10,011 bases of DNA. Source: an uncultured Acidimicrobium sp. (GTDB lineage: Bacteria > Actinomycetota > Acidimicrobiia > Acidimicrobiales > Ilumatobacteraceae). The DNA lies in the NCBI GenBank assembly GCA_903853285.1, contig CAINTF010000060.1, forward strand, positions 1 to 10,011, read 5' to 3'. The position numbers and the translations under genes were made by a program. The number at the start of each line of letters is the position of its first letter. Positions within the stretch are counted from its first letter, which is position 1. The notes below the pieces were generated by a model. That model was given only the letters and a program-made list of their open reading frames with translations, ran no database searches and was not told the DNA's origin. Positions 1 through 6,428 of this stretch are shown one piece after another.

Positions 1-599
1 GGAATGTGTTCGACGATTGCGTCAATGAGCGGCGACAAGTCACCGTCTGGCGAAGGCATACCAATTCCGGCCATTGCAAGGCTGTCTCGCGCTACTGCTG
101 AGAAGACTGGAAAGGACAAGTGATGGTCAGCGTGAGCCAAGTCCAAGAACAGCTGCTCTACTTCGTGGAGAACCTCTTCGGGACGCGCATCTTGGCGGTC
201 AACCTTGTTGATCACCAAAATCACAGGCAAGTCCAAGGCAAGTGCCTTGGAAAGCACGTAACGAGTTTGTGGCAAAGGGCCTTCAGCCGCGTCAACCAAC
301 AACAAAATGCCGTCGACCATCGCAAGTGCGCGTTCAACTTCACCACCAAAGTCAGCGTGACCCGGGGTATCTACCAAGTTGATCTTGGTGCCCTTCCACT
401 CAATCTGTGCGGCCTTTGCCAAAATGGTGATTCCACGTTCGCGTTCTTGGTCATCATTGTCCATTACTCGATCAATGACCGCTGAGTGTGCAGCAAACGT
501 GCCAGCCGAACGCAAAAGAGCGTCCAACAAAGTTGTCTTGCCATGGTCTACGTGTGCAACGAGCGCAATATTGCGCAATTTCTCTGGTGTTTGAGTCAT
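1..599 (-). CDS. typA: TypA/BipA translational GTPase, N-terminal part (cut by left edge)
   Basis: Ribosome-associated GTPase of the elongation-factor superfamily, implicated in ribosome assembly and stress or cold adaptation. The visible 199 residues are the G domain. They contain G1 AHVDHGKTT (residues 15-23), G2 RGITI (55-59), G3 DTPGH (77-81), G4 NKVD (131-134) and a G5-like SA at 167-168. The runs RGITILAK and DFGGEVER with EGPLPQTR are typical of TypA rather than EF-G, LepA or EF-Tu. The ATG at 599 gives the expected short lead of about 10 residues before the G domain. Only a weak AAGAAAG precedes it as ribosome binding site. The C-terminal domains II, III and V and the TypA-specific domain lie outside the window. 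It is the last visible gene of the leftward block, 55 bases after the small acidic-tailed gene. Family identity is confident; function in this organism is inferred from the family. Confidence 0.95.
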   Translation of the reverse strand, partial: MTQTPEKLRNIALVAHVDHGKTTLLDALLRSAGTFAAHSAVIDRVMDNDDQERERGITILAKAAQIEWKGTKINLVDTPGHADFGGEVERALAMVDGILLLVDAAEGPLPQTRYVLSKALALDLPVILVINKVDRQDARPEEVLHEVEQLFLDLAHADHHLSFPVFSAVARDSLAMAGIGMPSPDGDLSPLIDAIVEHI

Positions 600-654
600 G
601 ATCTTTCTTGATTTTTATGGGGGGATCTGAGGTGTGCTGGAGGAACAGCGCTAT

Positions 655-858
655 TTAACTTTCGTCTTCTTTGTCTTCATCGCTTTCTTCATCATCTTCA
701 TCGAAGCGCACACCGTATTTCTCGGCAATTGCTGCGTATTGATCTTCTTCGGTTTGTGCTTCTTTGCTGCGACCGCCAAGCCCAAGATCACTTGCACTTG
801 GACCAGACTGCTTTAATTTGCGCGCTTCTTCGAAGCGACGGTGACGACCCTTCTTCAC
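655..858 (-). CDS. Small charge-polarised hypothetical protein (67 aa)
   Basis: I do not recognise a named family with certainty. The start is GTG at 858, preceded by GGAG (866-869) at a 7-base spacing, which supports it as a real gene. The first 16 residues are strongly basic (MKKGRHRRFEEARKLK). The last 16 are almost all acidic, with twelve Asp or Glu after VRF. There are no membrane segments or cysteines. The middle (GLGGRSKEAQTEEDQY) looks hydrophilic and probably flexible. The overall plan (basic Gly/Arg/Lys-rich start, acidic tail, under 75 residues) recalls the actinobacterial DUF3073 small proteins, but I cannot align it convincingly. A nucleic-acid or ribosome-binding role would suit the basic end and the typA neighbour; that is inference. 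It lies 55 bases upstream of typA and is probably co-transcribed with it. Confidence 0.7.
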   Translation of the reverse strand: MKKGRHRRFEEARKLKQSGPSASDLGLGGRSKEAQTEEDQYAAIAEKYGVRFDEDDEESDEDKEDES

Positions 859-901
859 GGTAGGGCTCCGAACCTTGATCGGGTGACTACCGGTGAGGCA
901 G

Positions 902-962
902 CCACTTAGTGGATAAACATCGCTGTAAATCTTAGCGTGATAAGCCTGTTGTTTTGCGGCTT
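902..962. promoter_or_regulatory. Three adjacent short inverted repeats between rnd and the small gene
   Basis: The 109-base gap 859-967 holds CCACT-T-AGTGG (902-912, perfect five-base arms about one central base), CGCT...AGCG (921-937, four-base arms around an A/T-rich centre) and AAGCC...GGCTT (942-962, five-base arms, 11-base loop). The first has the geometry of a protein operator rather than an RNA hairpin. The third could form a weak hairpin just after the rnd stop, but no T run follows it on the minus strand, so it is not a classic terminator. A TAAGAT -10-like box sits at 929-934 on the minus strand without a good -35. This suggests a control point for the small gene and typA, but no factor can be named. 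Confidence 0.3.
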
Positions 963-967
963 TTGGT

Positions 968-2122
968 TCAGATTGTTGGATTATTGGTTGGCAGCAACCT
1001 CAGTCTGCCATGCCCATTGAAACTCAATCCAGCCTCACCCGACAAGATGCGTTCTATGTCCTTGCCAACCATTTCCGCACGCCAACCAACACTGAGTCGT
1101 CCTTGAGGAGACTTGCGCAAGAGAGACAAAATATCGTTTCGAGTGCCGAGCAAAGTCGCATCAATATGGTGAGTTCTGGCAAGTTCGCTCATCCAAGCCG
1201 TGATCAATCCAACTGCTGGGCGTAACTCTTTATCCACGTCATCGTTGTCGATCTGTGGAAGCGACACGACCACACTCTTACCCCGCTCAACCGCCGCTAG
1301 TAATTCTCGTCCAACATCACCACCGATCTGCCGTTGCTCAACTCCCCTTGCTTTGAGCAACTCATCAAGACTCGCTGGCATGATTTGCGCAATTCCCAAA
1401 ATTGCCATGTCAGATAAAACACGTCGCGGTGGAACATCGGCAGCCATGGCCTTACGCTCGCGCCATTCACATACCGCCTGGGCAACACCTCGCGCTTGAC
1501 CCTTGAGCGCACGCGCCTCTTTTACACGAAGCCAAGCATCTGTCGGATCAGCTGGTCCAGCAGGTCTGACTCGAAGTTCTTCACAAGCTTCGTAGACCCA
1601 ATTCAATCGCTCAAGCTCATTAAGGCGTTTCTCAAGATTGTCTTGGATCTCGAAAAGATGCTCTACGTCCGTAGCAGCATAAGTTTTCTGGTCTGCAGTC
1701 AATGGGCGTCGAAGCCAATCTGTAAGACGATCACCCTTGCTAATGCTGATCTTCAATTCGCTGAGTATCAGAGATGATAACGACGGTGTTGACATGCCGA
1801 TAAATCCAGCAGCGACTTGAGTATCAAATATTCGCTGTGGAGCGGAACCGCATGCATGATTGAGCACTTCCAGATCCTGTTGTGCTGCGTGCAGCACGCA
1901 CAATGCATCCGAAGCGAATAGATCTACAAAAAGTGCAAGGTCTACCGCTATTGGATCAATGAGAAATATTTTATTGTTGTGTTTAATCTGGATGAGAGCC
2001 AACTGAGGAAAGTACGTGCGCTCTCGATGAAATTCAGTGTCCAGCGCATATCGGCCGCAGCCAGCCATAATTTGCAGCAATGACTTCAAATCTTCATCAG
2101 AATCAATCCAGGAAACATTCAT
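968..2122 (-). CDS. rnd: Ribonuclease D (DEDDy 3'-5' exonuclease with HRDC domain)
   Basis: Hydrolytic 3'-5' exoribonuclease expected to trim tRNA and other small RNA 3' ends in the cytoplasm. The exonuclease domain spans about residues 1-175. Exo I is DTEFHRE, with metal-binding Asp28 and Glu30. Exo II carries Asp83 in AAQQDLEVL. Exo III is YAATD, with Tyr148 and Asp152, which marks the DEDDy subtype. A helical HRDC-type domain follows from about 205 to 285 (REARALKG, WRERKAMAADVPPRRVLSD), then a helical C-terminal extension. The 384-residue length fits the family. All catalytic residues are present, so it should be active. The ATG at 2122 lies 29 bases after the rhodanese stop; no Shine-Dalgarno is evident, so translation may depend on coupling within the operon. 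Identity is confident; substrates are inferred from family. Confidence 0.93.
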   Translation of the reverse strand: MNVSWIDSDEDLKSLLQIMAGCGRYALDTEFHRERTYFPQLALIQIKHNNKIFLIDPIAVDLALFVDLFASDALCVLHAAQQDLEVLNHACGSAPQRIFDTQVAAGFIGMSTPSLSSLILSELKISISKGDRLTDWLRRPLTADQKTYAATDVEHLFEIQDNLEKRLNELERLNWVYEACEELRVRPAGPADPTDAWLRVKEARALKGQARGVAQAVCEWRERKAMAADVPPRRVLSDMAILGIAQIMPASLDELLKARGVEQRQIGGDVGRELLAAVERGKSVVVSLPQIDNDDVDKELRPAVGLITAWMSELARTHHIDATLLGTRNDILSLLRKSPQGRLSVGWRAEMVGKDIERILSGEAGLSFNGHGRLRLLPTNNPTI

Positions 2123-2151
2123 GGTGTTGTGTGTCTACTGCAAACTCAAAA

Positions 2152-2475
2152 TTACGGCTGCATTCCGATTGTGACTGGATTTCCTAGAGCGGTCCAACCG
2201 GAAGTACCACCGATGACATTGACAACATTTGTGATTCCTTGGTCGTGCAAAAACTCACAGGCTCGCATGCTGCGCCCACCAGAATGGCACACAACATAGA
2301 CCTCAGCGTCCGAGCGAAATGCTTCTAAGTGATCAGGAACGGATCTGAGTGGAATATGTTGTGCCATTGGTACGTGCCCAGCGTTGTATTCATCTGATTC
2401 TCTCACGTCAATCACCTGGGCGCCATTGCTAATAGCTGTCTTCAATTCATCGATAGTAATTTCTCGTACTGACAC
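2152..2475 (-). CDS. Single-domain rhodanese-like sulfurtransferase
   Basis: Predicted 107-residue cytoplasmic rhodanese domain that would carry sulfur as a persulfide on one cysteine. It shows the N-terminal sheet with VIDVRE (residues 22-26), the family box GHVPMAQHIPL (33-43) and the six-residue active-site loop CHSGGRS beginning at catalytic Cys63, then the closing NVIGGTSGW segment. The frame is open up to 2535, but that extension overlaps the mobA end and reads as non-family sequence. I chose the GTG at 2475 because GAAAGG (2483-2488) lies six bases upstream and the protein then starts in the usual way (SVREITIDEL). It sits 22 bases after mobA and 29 before rnd, so it is co-transcribed. 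Sulfur delivery for molybdopterin or tRNA thiolation is possible from the mobA neighbour, but is inference. Single-domain rhodaneses are functionally diverse. Confidence 0.9.
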   Translation of the reverse strand: MSVREITIDELKTAISNGAQVIDVRESDEYNAGHVPMAQHIPLRSVPDHLEAFRSDAEVYVVCHSGGRSMRACEFLHDQGITNVVNVIGGTSGWTALGNPVTIGMQP

Positions 2476-2482
2476 GCAAGGC

Positions 2483-2488
2483 CTTTCG
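2483..2488 (-). promoter_or_regulatory. Shine-Dalgarno site that decides the rhodanese start
   Basis: Read on the minus strand, GAAAGG followed by six bases precedes the GTG at 2475. It falls in the 22-base gap after the mobA stop (2498-2500), whereas the longer open frame (from 2535) has no comparable site and would start inside mobA. It supports the 107-residue form. Confidence 0.6.
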
Positions 2489-2497
2489 TTGCTGAAG

Positions 2498-3079
2498 CTA
2501 AATAGTACCTTGCTCGGGTAAATCTGAAACTGCATTGATATTCCTCACAGATGCAGCATCAAACGCAACTGTCGCAACACGTAATTCAGAAACTGCACCA
2601 TGAACCGACCTCACTCCCCGGTCGTACTCTTTGAGCAAAGTAGGCAAACATGAACTTGTGCGCCAAATAGAGAGCAACCAGTGTGCATGTGCGTCATTCG
2701 AATCATCAACAGCCACTACAACATCAGTGTTTACACTGTCCATTTTTGACCGAAGAGCAGCGAAGTCGTTTTCAGTGAAGAAAGGAGTGTCATTTGGTGC
2801 GAATGCAACAAGCGGACTTTCCGAACACTCCATGGAATCGACAATTGCCGCTAGTGGGCCATTGCCCTCTCGTGGACCAGAGAACGAAACTAATCCGACT
2901 TCCCTACTGGTTTGATCATCGGCGCCGACAAGTTGAGCTGCGCATCCAAATGCTGCCTGCAGATTATTCGCGACGACAAGCGCCATTTGCTGCCCACCGA
3001 CAATCGCTAGCGACTTATTTTTGCCAAAACGAGAACTCTTGCCGCCAGCAAGAATAAAACAAGAATACGGTTGGATCAC
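2498..3079 (-). CDS. mobA: MobA-like molybdenum cofactor guanylyltransferase
   Basis: Nucleotidyltransferase with a Rossmann-type fold, expected to attach GMP from GTP to molybdopterin to make the bis- or mono-MGD form of the cofactor. Visible motifs are the nucleotide-binding loop LAGGKSSRFGKNK (residues 10-22 from the GTG), GNGPLAAI (72-79), APNDTPF with the metal-binding Asp (94-100), HWLLSIW in place of the usual QPLxALY block, and NINAVSDL (180-187), which matches the family's NINTPEDL end. I chose GTG 3079 (193 residues) because the glycine loop then begins at residue 10, as in the family. The open frame reaches a TTG at 3145, but this would overlap the DUF3151 gene by about 46 bases. 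No clear Shine-Dalgarno is seen 20 bases after the upstream stop, so reinitiation is likely. MobA versus a CTP/GTP-using relative (MocA-type) cannot be settled from sequence alone. Confidence 0.82.
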   Translation of the reverse strand: MIQPYSCFILAGGKSSRFGKNKSLAIVGGQQMALVVANNLQAAFGCAAQLVGADDQTSREVGLVSFSGPREGNGPLAAIVDSMECSESPLVAFAPNDTPFFTENDFAALRSKMDSVNTDVVVAVDDSNDAHAHWLLSIWRTSSCLPTLLKEYDRGVRSVHGAVSELRVATVAFDAASVRNINAVSDLPEQGTI

Positions 3080-3099
3080 ACAACAGATAGTAGAAGATT

Positions 3100-3528
3100 T
3101 TAGAACGAGTGCGAAGGGTCGAGTTGCAACAAGAATTGCTCGCAACGATCGGCTTCAGCGTTATCGCCTATCAGCCGAGATGTCTTTGCAAGACCATTCA
3201 AACATTTCAAGAAACCACGATTAGGTACGTGTGACCAACGAACATACCCGGAACCCTTCCAGCCATTTCCACGCAATGCATCAAGGCCTCGGTGATATCC
3301 AACTCGAAATGCCATATATGAATCAAGAGTGTCGCGGCCAAGAGCACCCAACCAAGCCCAACCTTCTAGGTATGTAGGGTTTGCGGCAACAAGTTGCACT
3401 ACCGACGCACGTCGATCGCGGTCATTCTGCTGCAGTGCTGCATCGAGTGCTTCCGTCAATCGCTTGTCAACCTCTGGCAAACACATATCTGCTGGACCAA
3501 CCCCTGACAAATTTACATTCGCGCTCAT
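3100..3528 (-). CDS. DUF3151 family protein (actinobacterial, function unknown)
   Basis: A 142-residue soluble protein that I recognise as DUF3151, a family essentially confined to Actinobacteria and without an established function. The diagnostic block is YHRGLDALRGNGWKGSG followed by WSHVPNRGFLKCL (residues 78-110), then a helical tail with IGDNAEADRCEQFL. Residues 24-80 look like two or three helices of TPR-like character (PTYLEGWAWLGALGRDTLDSY), so a helical-repeat scaffold is likely. No catalytic motif or signal peptide is visible. The ATG at 3528 is the first in the frame and lies back to back with the ATG at 3529 on the other strand (CATATG). It is the promoter-proximal gene of the leftward operon with mobA, rhodanese and rnd. 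A minus-strand promoter at 3559-3587 would give a leader of about 23 bases. Family call is firm; role unknown. Confidence 0.85.
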   Translation of the reverse strand: MSANVNLSGVGPADMCLPEVDKRLTEALDAALQQNDRDRRASVVQLVAANPTYLEGWAWLGALGRDTLDSYMAFRVGYHRGLDALRGNGWKGSGYVRWSHVPNRGFLKCLNGLAKTSRLIGDNAEADRCEQFLLQLDPSHSF

Positions 3529-3533
3529 ATGTT
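3504..3533 (+). promoter_or_regulatory. Predicted promoter for the membrane protein-M18 operon
   Basis: CTGACA (3504-3509) and TATGTT (3528-3533) with an 18-base spacer resemble sigma70-type -35 and -10 boxes. Transcription would start near 3540, giving a leader of roughly 20 bases to the ATG at 3562. It lies inside the 5' coding end of the DUF3151 gene on the other strand. Match is moderate. Confidence 0.4.
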
Positions 3534-3558
3534 CAGCATAGGGTCGGGCTCATGGCAG

Positions 3559-3587
3559 AATATGAAGATGAATTTATTTAACCTCAA
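3559..3587 (-). promoter_or_regulatory. Predicted promoter for the DUF3151-mobA-rhodanese-rnd operon
   Basis: On the minus strand TTGAGG (3582-3587), 17 bases, then CATATT (3559-3564) fit the -35/-10 pattern. The start would be near 3552 and the leader about 23 bases before the ATG at 3528. It overlaps the first codons of the plus-strand membrane protein gene. Its predicted start lies downstream of the opposing promoter's start, so the two polymerases could not be bound together. Confidence 0.4.
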
Positions 3588-3867
3588 TGCAGATTTTGCG
3601 AAAAATCTTTCTGTGGGAGCCATTGTTTCATCAGTTGTCGTATTTCTTGTTGTGCTCAAATTTGCATCGTCGCTTGTCACCAAACTCCTACTCATCGCAA
3701 TTTGCTGTGCAGTCGGATACATCGGTTTTACCCAGCGGGACAGCCTCAACGCTTGTATCGAAGTGGTTACTGCCCAAGCCGAAAGCGGCAAACCCATTGA
3801 AATGACCTGCAAACTTCTTGGCCAAGATGTTCGTGTACAGCTTCCCTCGCTACCATCACAGGGATGA
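3562..3867 (+). CDS. Small two-helix membrane protein, unknown function
   Basis: I do not recognise a family. From the ATG at 3562 it has 101 residues: a short polar N-terminus (MKMNLFNLNADFAKN), a hydrophobic segment at about 18-39 (VGAIVSSVVVFLVVL), a second at about 40-57 (LLLIAICCAVGYIGF), then a polar C-terminal tail of about 44 residues carrying two cysteines (65 and 83). The hydrophobic stretches are separated only by SSLVTK, so a tight hairpin with both ends on the same side is plausible. The frame is open to an ATG at 3529, but the predicted promoter would start transcription near 3540, which favours 3562 (or 3568). The stop overlaps the M18 aminopeptidase start as ATGA (3864-3867), indicating translational coupling and perhaps a shared function. 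The tail's paired cysteines could form a disulfide if extracellular; this is inference. Confidence 0.68.
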   Translation: MKMNLFNLNADFAKNLSVGAIVSSVVVFLVVLKFASSLVTKLLLIAICCAVGYIGFTQRDSLNACIEVVTAQAESGKPIEMTCKLLGQDVRVQLPSLPSQG

Positions 3868-5120
3868 GCGACTCGGTAGCAATCGCTTCCTTAATGGCGC
3901 AGTTAGATGCCTCACCCACTGCGCATCACGTTGTCGACTGGTGGAGACTGAAACTTATTGAAGCTGGGTTTTCTGACTGCACCGTGCAAGATTCGTTATC
4001 TGCAGAACAAGGTTTCGTCTGTAGAGGTGGAGCAATTATCGCTTGGAGGACACCTCCGAAGTCTCCGCAATCGGGTTTTCGAATCGTTGGCGCACATACC
4101 GATTCGCCTGGACTGCACATCAAACCGAAACCAGACAAGCAGCATGCAAACATGTCATTGCTTGGTGTCGAGATCTATGGAGGCCCACTGCTTAATTCGT
4201 GGCTTGACCGCGATCTTGGAATAGCAGGGCATGTCATTTTGCAGGATGGCTCGACAAGACTCTTCTCAAGTGATCAGCCTGTAGCTCGTATATCGCAGCT
4301 TGCAATACATCTCGACCGAGACGTCAATGACAAGGGCCTTGTATTGGACCGACATCAACACTTGAACGCGCTTTGGCTCACTCAAGACAATCACAACAGT
4401 TTTGATCAATGGTTGGCAAAGCAGTGCGACACGAACCCATCTCAGATTCGAGCAAGCTCCAGTCAATTTTTCGATACACAACGTGCTGCAATAATCGGCG
4501 CTGACAATTCGCTGCTTGCTTCAGGCCGAATTGATAATCAGGCTTCATGTTGGGCTGCAATGAGTGCATTAATTGAACAAGCTGACACGAAATCCCCAAG
4601 CATTGTCGCGTTATTCGATCATGAAGAGGTTGGATCATCCTCGGCGACGGGGGCTGCAGGTCCCCTGCTTGAGCATGTTCTGGAACGTCTTTGCATAGCG
4701 GCAGGATATTCCAGACAAGAATTCATCACTGCACTGTCTAAGTCGCATTGTATTTCCGCCGATAATGCCCACGCAGTGCATCACAATTACCCCGAAAGAC
4801 ACGATGCAAATCATGCACCGCTCGTGAACCAAGGCGTTGTCATCAAGTCAAATGTTGGTCAGCGATATGCCACGAGTTCAAATTCAATAGCTCCGTTTAT
4901 TGATGCGTGTGAGAAGGCCCAAGTTCCTGTTCAACACTTCGCTTCTCGCAACAACATCGCGTGTGGCTCAACTATTGGGCCTATAACTGCCACACGCTTA
5001 GGTATTGACACTGTTGATGTGGGAATCCCACAGCTGTCGATGCACTCATCTCGTGAAGTCTGCGGCACTCAAGATCCAATTCACTTGAGGGATGCTCTTG
5101 TTGCGTACTTCGCTCGCTAG
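3864..5120 (+). CDS. M18 family metallo-aminopeptidase (aspartyl aminopeptidase type)
   Basis: Cytoplasmic two-zinc aminopeptidase that removes N-terminal residues, often acidic ones, from peptides. Of its 418 residues, the expected metal and catalytic residues are all visible: His78 and Asp80 in GAHTDSPGLH, Asp224 in GRIDNQ, Glu254 and Glu255 in FDHEEVGSSS, Asp300 in ISADNAHAVHHNYP, and His394 in QLSMHSSRE. The M18 signatures NSWLDRDL (111-118) and CGSTIGPI (367-374) are present, and length matches bacterial members (about 420-430). No signal peptide is seen. The ATG at 3864 overlaps the preceding membrane-protein stop (ATGA), so its translation is probably coupled. Its TAG stop shares CTAG with the stop of the convergent plsC, leaving no terminator room. 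PepC-like or ApeB-like naming is used for relatives, but substrate preference cannot be read from sequence. Confidence 0.94.
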   Translation: MSDSVAIASLMAQLDASPTAHHVVDWWRLKLIEAGFSDCTVQDSLSAEQGFVCRGGAIIAWRTPPKSPQSGFRIVGAHTDSPGLHIKPKPDKQHANMSLLGVEIYGGPLLNSWLDRDLGIAGHVILQDGSTRLFSSDQPVARISQLAIHLDRDVNDKGLVLDRHQHLNALWLTQDNHNSFDQWLAKQCDTNPSQIRASSSQFFDTQRAAIIGADNSLLASGRIDNQASCWAAMSALIEQADTKSPSIVALFDHEEVGSSSATGAAGPLLEHVLERLCIAAGYSRQEFITALSKSHCISADNAHAVHHNYPERHDANHAPLVNQGVVIKSNVGQRYATSSNSIAPFIDACEKAQVPVQHFASRNNIACGSTIGPITATRLGIDTVDVGIPQLSMHSSREVCGTQDPIHLRDALVAYFAR

Positions 5121-5791
5121 TCGAGTAATTGAAATGCTTGATCAAAAACAGACTGCAACGATGTCTGCAACTCAAGAGTAAATTCGCTCATCAATTCACG
5201 AGAGGCCCGTGCGCCATTCAAGTTCTTTGGGTAAATTGCATCTCCAACAACTGCAACGCACTTACGCGCACGTGGCAATTTTGTTCCAGGCGGCCAAATC
5301 TCTTCTGATCCAGCGATACCAACAGGAATAATTGGAACGCCTGTCTTATAGGCAATAAACGCAGCCCCATCGAACAACGGCTCGATGATACGACCACGAT
5401 GACGTGTTCCTTCTGGGAAGAGCACCAATGGATCTCCACGATCAAGAACAGCAATGCAGCGTTTTAACGCCTCGAGGTCGGCTGAGCCGCGAGTAACGGG
5501 AAAACTGCCAAGAGCTGTGAGAAATGCACCAATCGGCTTGATCTTCCACATTGAGTCTTTGCCCATGTACATCAAACGACGTCGAGTCGTTGCTGCTGCT
5601 ACAGGTATGTCGAGCGTCGATCGATGACTCGGAGCCAAAATAAAAGTTCCAGTTTTAGGAATTTTGTGCGCGTCTATGATTCGCAGTCGCAAATACACAC
5701 GACAAATCACGATCACAATAAAACGAATTGTTCCGTAAAACAGTCTGTTGCCAAAAGATTGACCGGCGAGTTTTGTGGTCACGTCAGCCAT
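5117..5791 (-). CDS. plsC: 1-acyl-sn-glycerol-3-phosphate acyltransferase (PlsC/LPLAT)
   Basis: Membrane-associated acyltransferase expected to convert lysophosphatidic acid to phosphatidic acid. From the ATG at 5791 it has 224 residues. Motif I is HRSTLD (residues 56-61, catalytic His and Asp), motif II FPVTRG (97-102), motif III FPEGTR (125-130) and motif IV VPIIPVGI (152-159). An N-terminal hydrophobic helix (FIVIVICRVYL) precedes motif I, as in the family. The frame is open to 5848, but ATG 5791 is chosen because GGAG (5798-5801) lies six bases upstream and the longer form would run deep into cmk. The start overlaps the cmk end by 8 bases, so the two are coupled. It ends on a CTAG shared with the M18 gene stop. 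Acyl donor (acyl-ACP or acyl-CoA) and exact acceptor are not decidable here. Confidence 0.92.
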   Translation of the reverse strand: MADVTTKLAGQSFGNRLFYGTIRFIVIVICRVYLRLRIIDAHKIPKTGTFILAPSHRSTLDIPVAAATTRRRLMYMGKDSMWKIKPIGAFLTALGSFPVTRGSADLEALKRCIAVLDRGDPLVLFPEGTRHRGRIIEPLFDGAAFIAYKTGVPIIPVGIAGSEEIWPPGTKLPRARKCVAVVGDAIYPKNLNGARASRELMSEFTLELQTSLQSVFDQAFQLLD

Positions 5792-6428
5792 GAAACACTC
5801 CAACAATTTGATGCACGACATCATCGATTGAGCGATTACTTGTATCAACCAAAATCGAGTTTTCAGATTCCCGCAAAGGGCTGTCTGAACGAGTTGAGTC
5901 TTTATGGTCTCGTTCGGCTATGTCGCGTGCAATTTGTTCTACATCGCCACCGATTTGAGCAACACGTCGTTGGGCGCGAACAAGTGGACTGGCAGTCAAA
6001 AATACTTTCAATCTGGCGTCTGGAAACACAACAGTTGCGATGTCGCGACCCTCAACAACGCCACCACCTCTTTCGGAAACCCATTTCCTTTGCCGTTCAC
6101 GCAGGTCACGACGAACTTCGGAATTGGCGGCAACCGAACTCACCGCACGCGTAACTGCTTCACCACGAATATCCAAGGTGGCGTCAATACCGTCTACCAA
6201 TAACGCATCATCAGAGATGTCTAAGACAGTTGAAACAGCAAGTTGGGCAACAGCACCGTCATCACTGGGGTCAACACCTTTTCGAAGCACTGCACATGTG
6301 ATGCCGCGGTACATCGCACCAGTGTCGAGGTAGGGCAACTTCAAGACTTGGGCTAATTCACGAGCAATTGTTGACTTCCCTGCGCCTGCGGGTCCGTCAA
6401 TAGCAACCACATTGACACTTGGTGTCAT
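5784..6428 (-). CDS. cmk: Cytidylate kinase (CMP/dCMP kinase)
   Basis: Transfers phosphate from ATP to CMP or dCMP, recycling pyrimidine nucleotides from RNA and phospholipid turnover. The 214-residue frame has P-loop GPAGAGKST (residues 12-20), the CMP-site LDTGAMYRG (34-42), EGRDIATVVFP (126-136), and an Arg/Asp-rich lid RDHKDSTRSDSPL (173-185). Length matches bacterial Cmk (about 220). Upstream in-frame GTG (6431) and TTG (6434) are possible starts, but ATG 6428 is preferred because it shares one base with the guaB1 stop (TGATG, 6426-6430), a classic termination-reinitiation junction. No separate Shine-Dalgarno is evident. Its end overlaps the plsC start by 8 bases. All catalytic motifs are intact. 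Confidence 0.95.
   Translation of the reverse strand: MTPSVNVVAIDGPAGAGKSTIARELAQVLKLPYLDTGAMYRGITCAVLRKGVDPSDDGAVAQLAVSTVLDISDDALLVDGIDATLDIRGEAVTRAVSSVAANSEVRRDLRERQRKWVSERGGGVVEGRDIATVVFPDARLKVFLTASPLVRAQRRVAQIGGDVEQIARDIAERDHKDSTRSDSPLRESENSILVDTSNRSIDDVVHQIVGVFHG

Noticed and set aside
859..900. tRNA-like GGTTCGGAGCC stretch on the minus strand just upstream of the small gene
   Set aside because: No acceptor, D or anticodon stems can be assembled around it, and it contains the small gene's ribosome site.
942..962. AAGCC/GGCTT hairpin as an intrinsic terminator for rnd
   Set aside because: The stem is only five base pairs with a long loop and no T run follows on the transcribed strand.
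2476..2535. N-terminal extension of the rhodanese to 2535
   Set aside because: It overlaps mobA, has no ribosome site, and the GTG at 2475 has a good Shine-Dalgarno and a family-like start.
3080..3145. N-terminal extension of MobA from a TTG at 3145
   Set aside because: Would overlap DUF3151 by about 46 bases and push the glycine-rich loop too far from the N-terminus for this family.
5624..6154. 176-residue open frame on the plus strand across plsC and cmk
   Set aside because: Antisense to two genes with intact family motifs; its translation is rich in Gln, His, Arg and Ser with no domain.
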